From Lachnospira sp. (GTDB taxonomy: Bacteria; Bacillota; Clostridia; Lachnospirales; Lachnospiraceae), in NCBI GenBank assembly GCA_017626275.1, contig JAGAJD010000005.1:1-6179 (forward strand): a stretch of DNA of 6,179 bases. The letters are read 5' to 3'. A program made the translations under genes and the position numbers. Below are positions 5,922 to 6,179 of the stretch, one piece after another. Each line of letters opens with the position of its first letter. Position 1 is the first letter of the stretch. The notes beneath the pieces were generated by a model. That model was not told where the DNA came from. It was given only the letters and a program-made list of their open reading frames with translations, and searched no databases.

Positions 5922-6179
5922 ATGGAAATATTAGAGTTGTTAAAGGCTGTATTCTTTGGCATTGTGGAAGGTATTACGGAATGGCTTCCAATCAGCAGTA
6001 CGGGACATATGATACTGCTGAATCAGTTTGTAAAGCTTAATGTCGACGAGAACTTCTGGAAAATGTTTGAGGTAGTTATACAGCTTGGAGCGATTATGGC
6101 TGTCGTGCTTTTATTTTGGAATAAGCTGTGGCCGTTTACAACAAAAACGGTAAAAGTTAACCGCAGCCATAATGAAACA
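5922..6179 (+). CDS. uppP: Undecaprenyl-diphosphatase UppP/BacA (N-terminal part, cut by window end)
   Basis: The first 86 residues are present and the frame stays open to the window end; family members have about 260-290 residues. UppP is a membrane phosphatase that turns undecaprenyl diphosphate into the monophosphate carrier for peptidoglycan and other envelope polymers. Extra copies give bacitracin tolerance. The signature is complete for this part: EGITEW with the catalytic glutamates E16 and E20, then LPISSTGH (22-29) with S26 and H29, matching E17, E21, S27 and H30 of E. coli. A second hydrophobic segment, about 49-66, begins [13 protein letters not shown], also typical. The start has GGAGG at 5912-5916 with a short 5-base spacing. 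An ATG 4 bases upstream is in another frame. The conserved arginine of the second half is outside the window. Confidence 0.92.
   Translation, partial: MEILELLKAVFFGIVEGITEWLPISSTGHMILLNQFVKLNVDENFWKMFEVVIQLGAIMAVVLLFWNKLWPFTTKTVKVNRSHNET

Noticed and set aside
1..6179. Search for tRNA/rRNA genes, CRISPR repeats, insertion sequences, toxin-antitoxin pairs, phage or defence genes.
   Set aside because: Nothing supports any of these; coding density is high, all genes are recognised housekeeping families, and base composition is uniform by eye.

Overview
The window is ordinary-looking chromosomal DNA from a low-GC, Gram-positive anaerobe, most likely a clostridium of the Lachnospiraceae type (inference). 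The signs are AT-rich codon use, AGGAGG-type ribosome binding sites, a rubrerythrin gene, and a phosphofructokinase of the PKTIDND class. Every gene is on the + strand and tightly packed. I see no mobile element, CRISPR array, RNA gene or prophage trace.

Region 1 (1-1753) is the end of a zinc/manganese-type ABC importer operon: the C-terminal tail of the solute-binding protein (znuA-like), the ATPase (znuC-like), and the membrane permease (znuB-like), which overlaps the ATPase gene by 8 bases. A small AT-rich inverted repeat precedes the ATPase gene.

Region 2 (1742-2447) is a single-gene unit for rubrerythrin. Its near-consensus promoter begins inside the end of the permease gene, and a hairpin with a T-run lies downstream. 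A second, weaker hairpin with a T-run lies in the leader.

Region 3 (2482-5823) is a probable two-gene operon: a 6-phosphofructokinase followed after 25 bases by polyphosphate kinase 1 (ppk1). The upstream region holds two TTTACA hexamers exactly 11 bases apart and a third 9 bases before a good -10 box, with no recognisable -35. This resembles a PhoP (phosphate-starvation) box and is the most interesting signal in the window. If real, it would place a glycolytic kinase and polyphosphate synthesis under phosphate control.

Region 4 (5824-6179) is a short promoter region with a 13-base inverted repeat against a TATAAT box, then the start of uppP (undecaprenyl-diphosphatase, cell-wall lipid recycling and bacitracin tolerance), cut by the window edge.

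The common theme is metal, oxidative-stress and phosphate housekeeping. I found no clear undescribed multi-gene system. The best leads are the pfk-ppk1 pairing with its putative Pho box and the mixed ATP/PPi signature of the phosphofructokinase.
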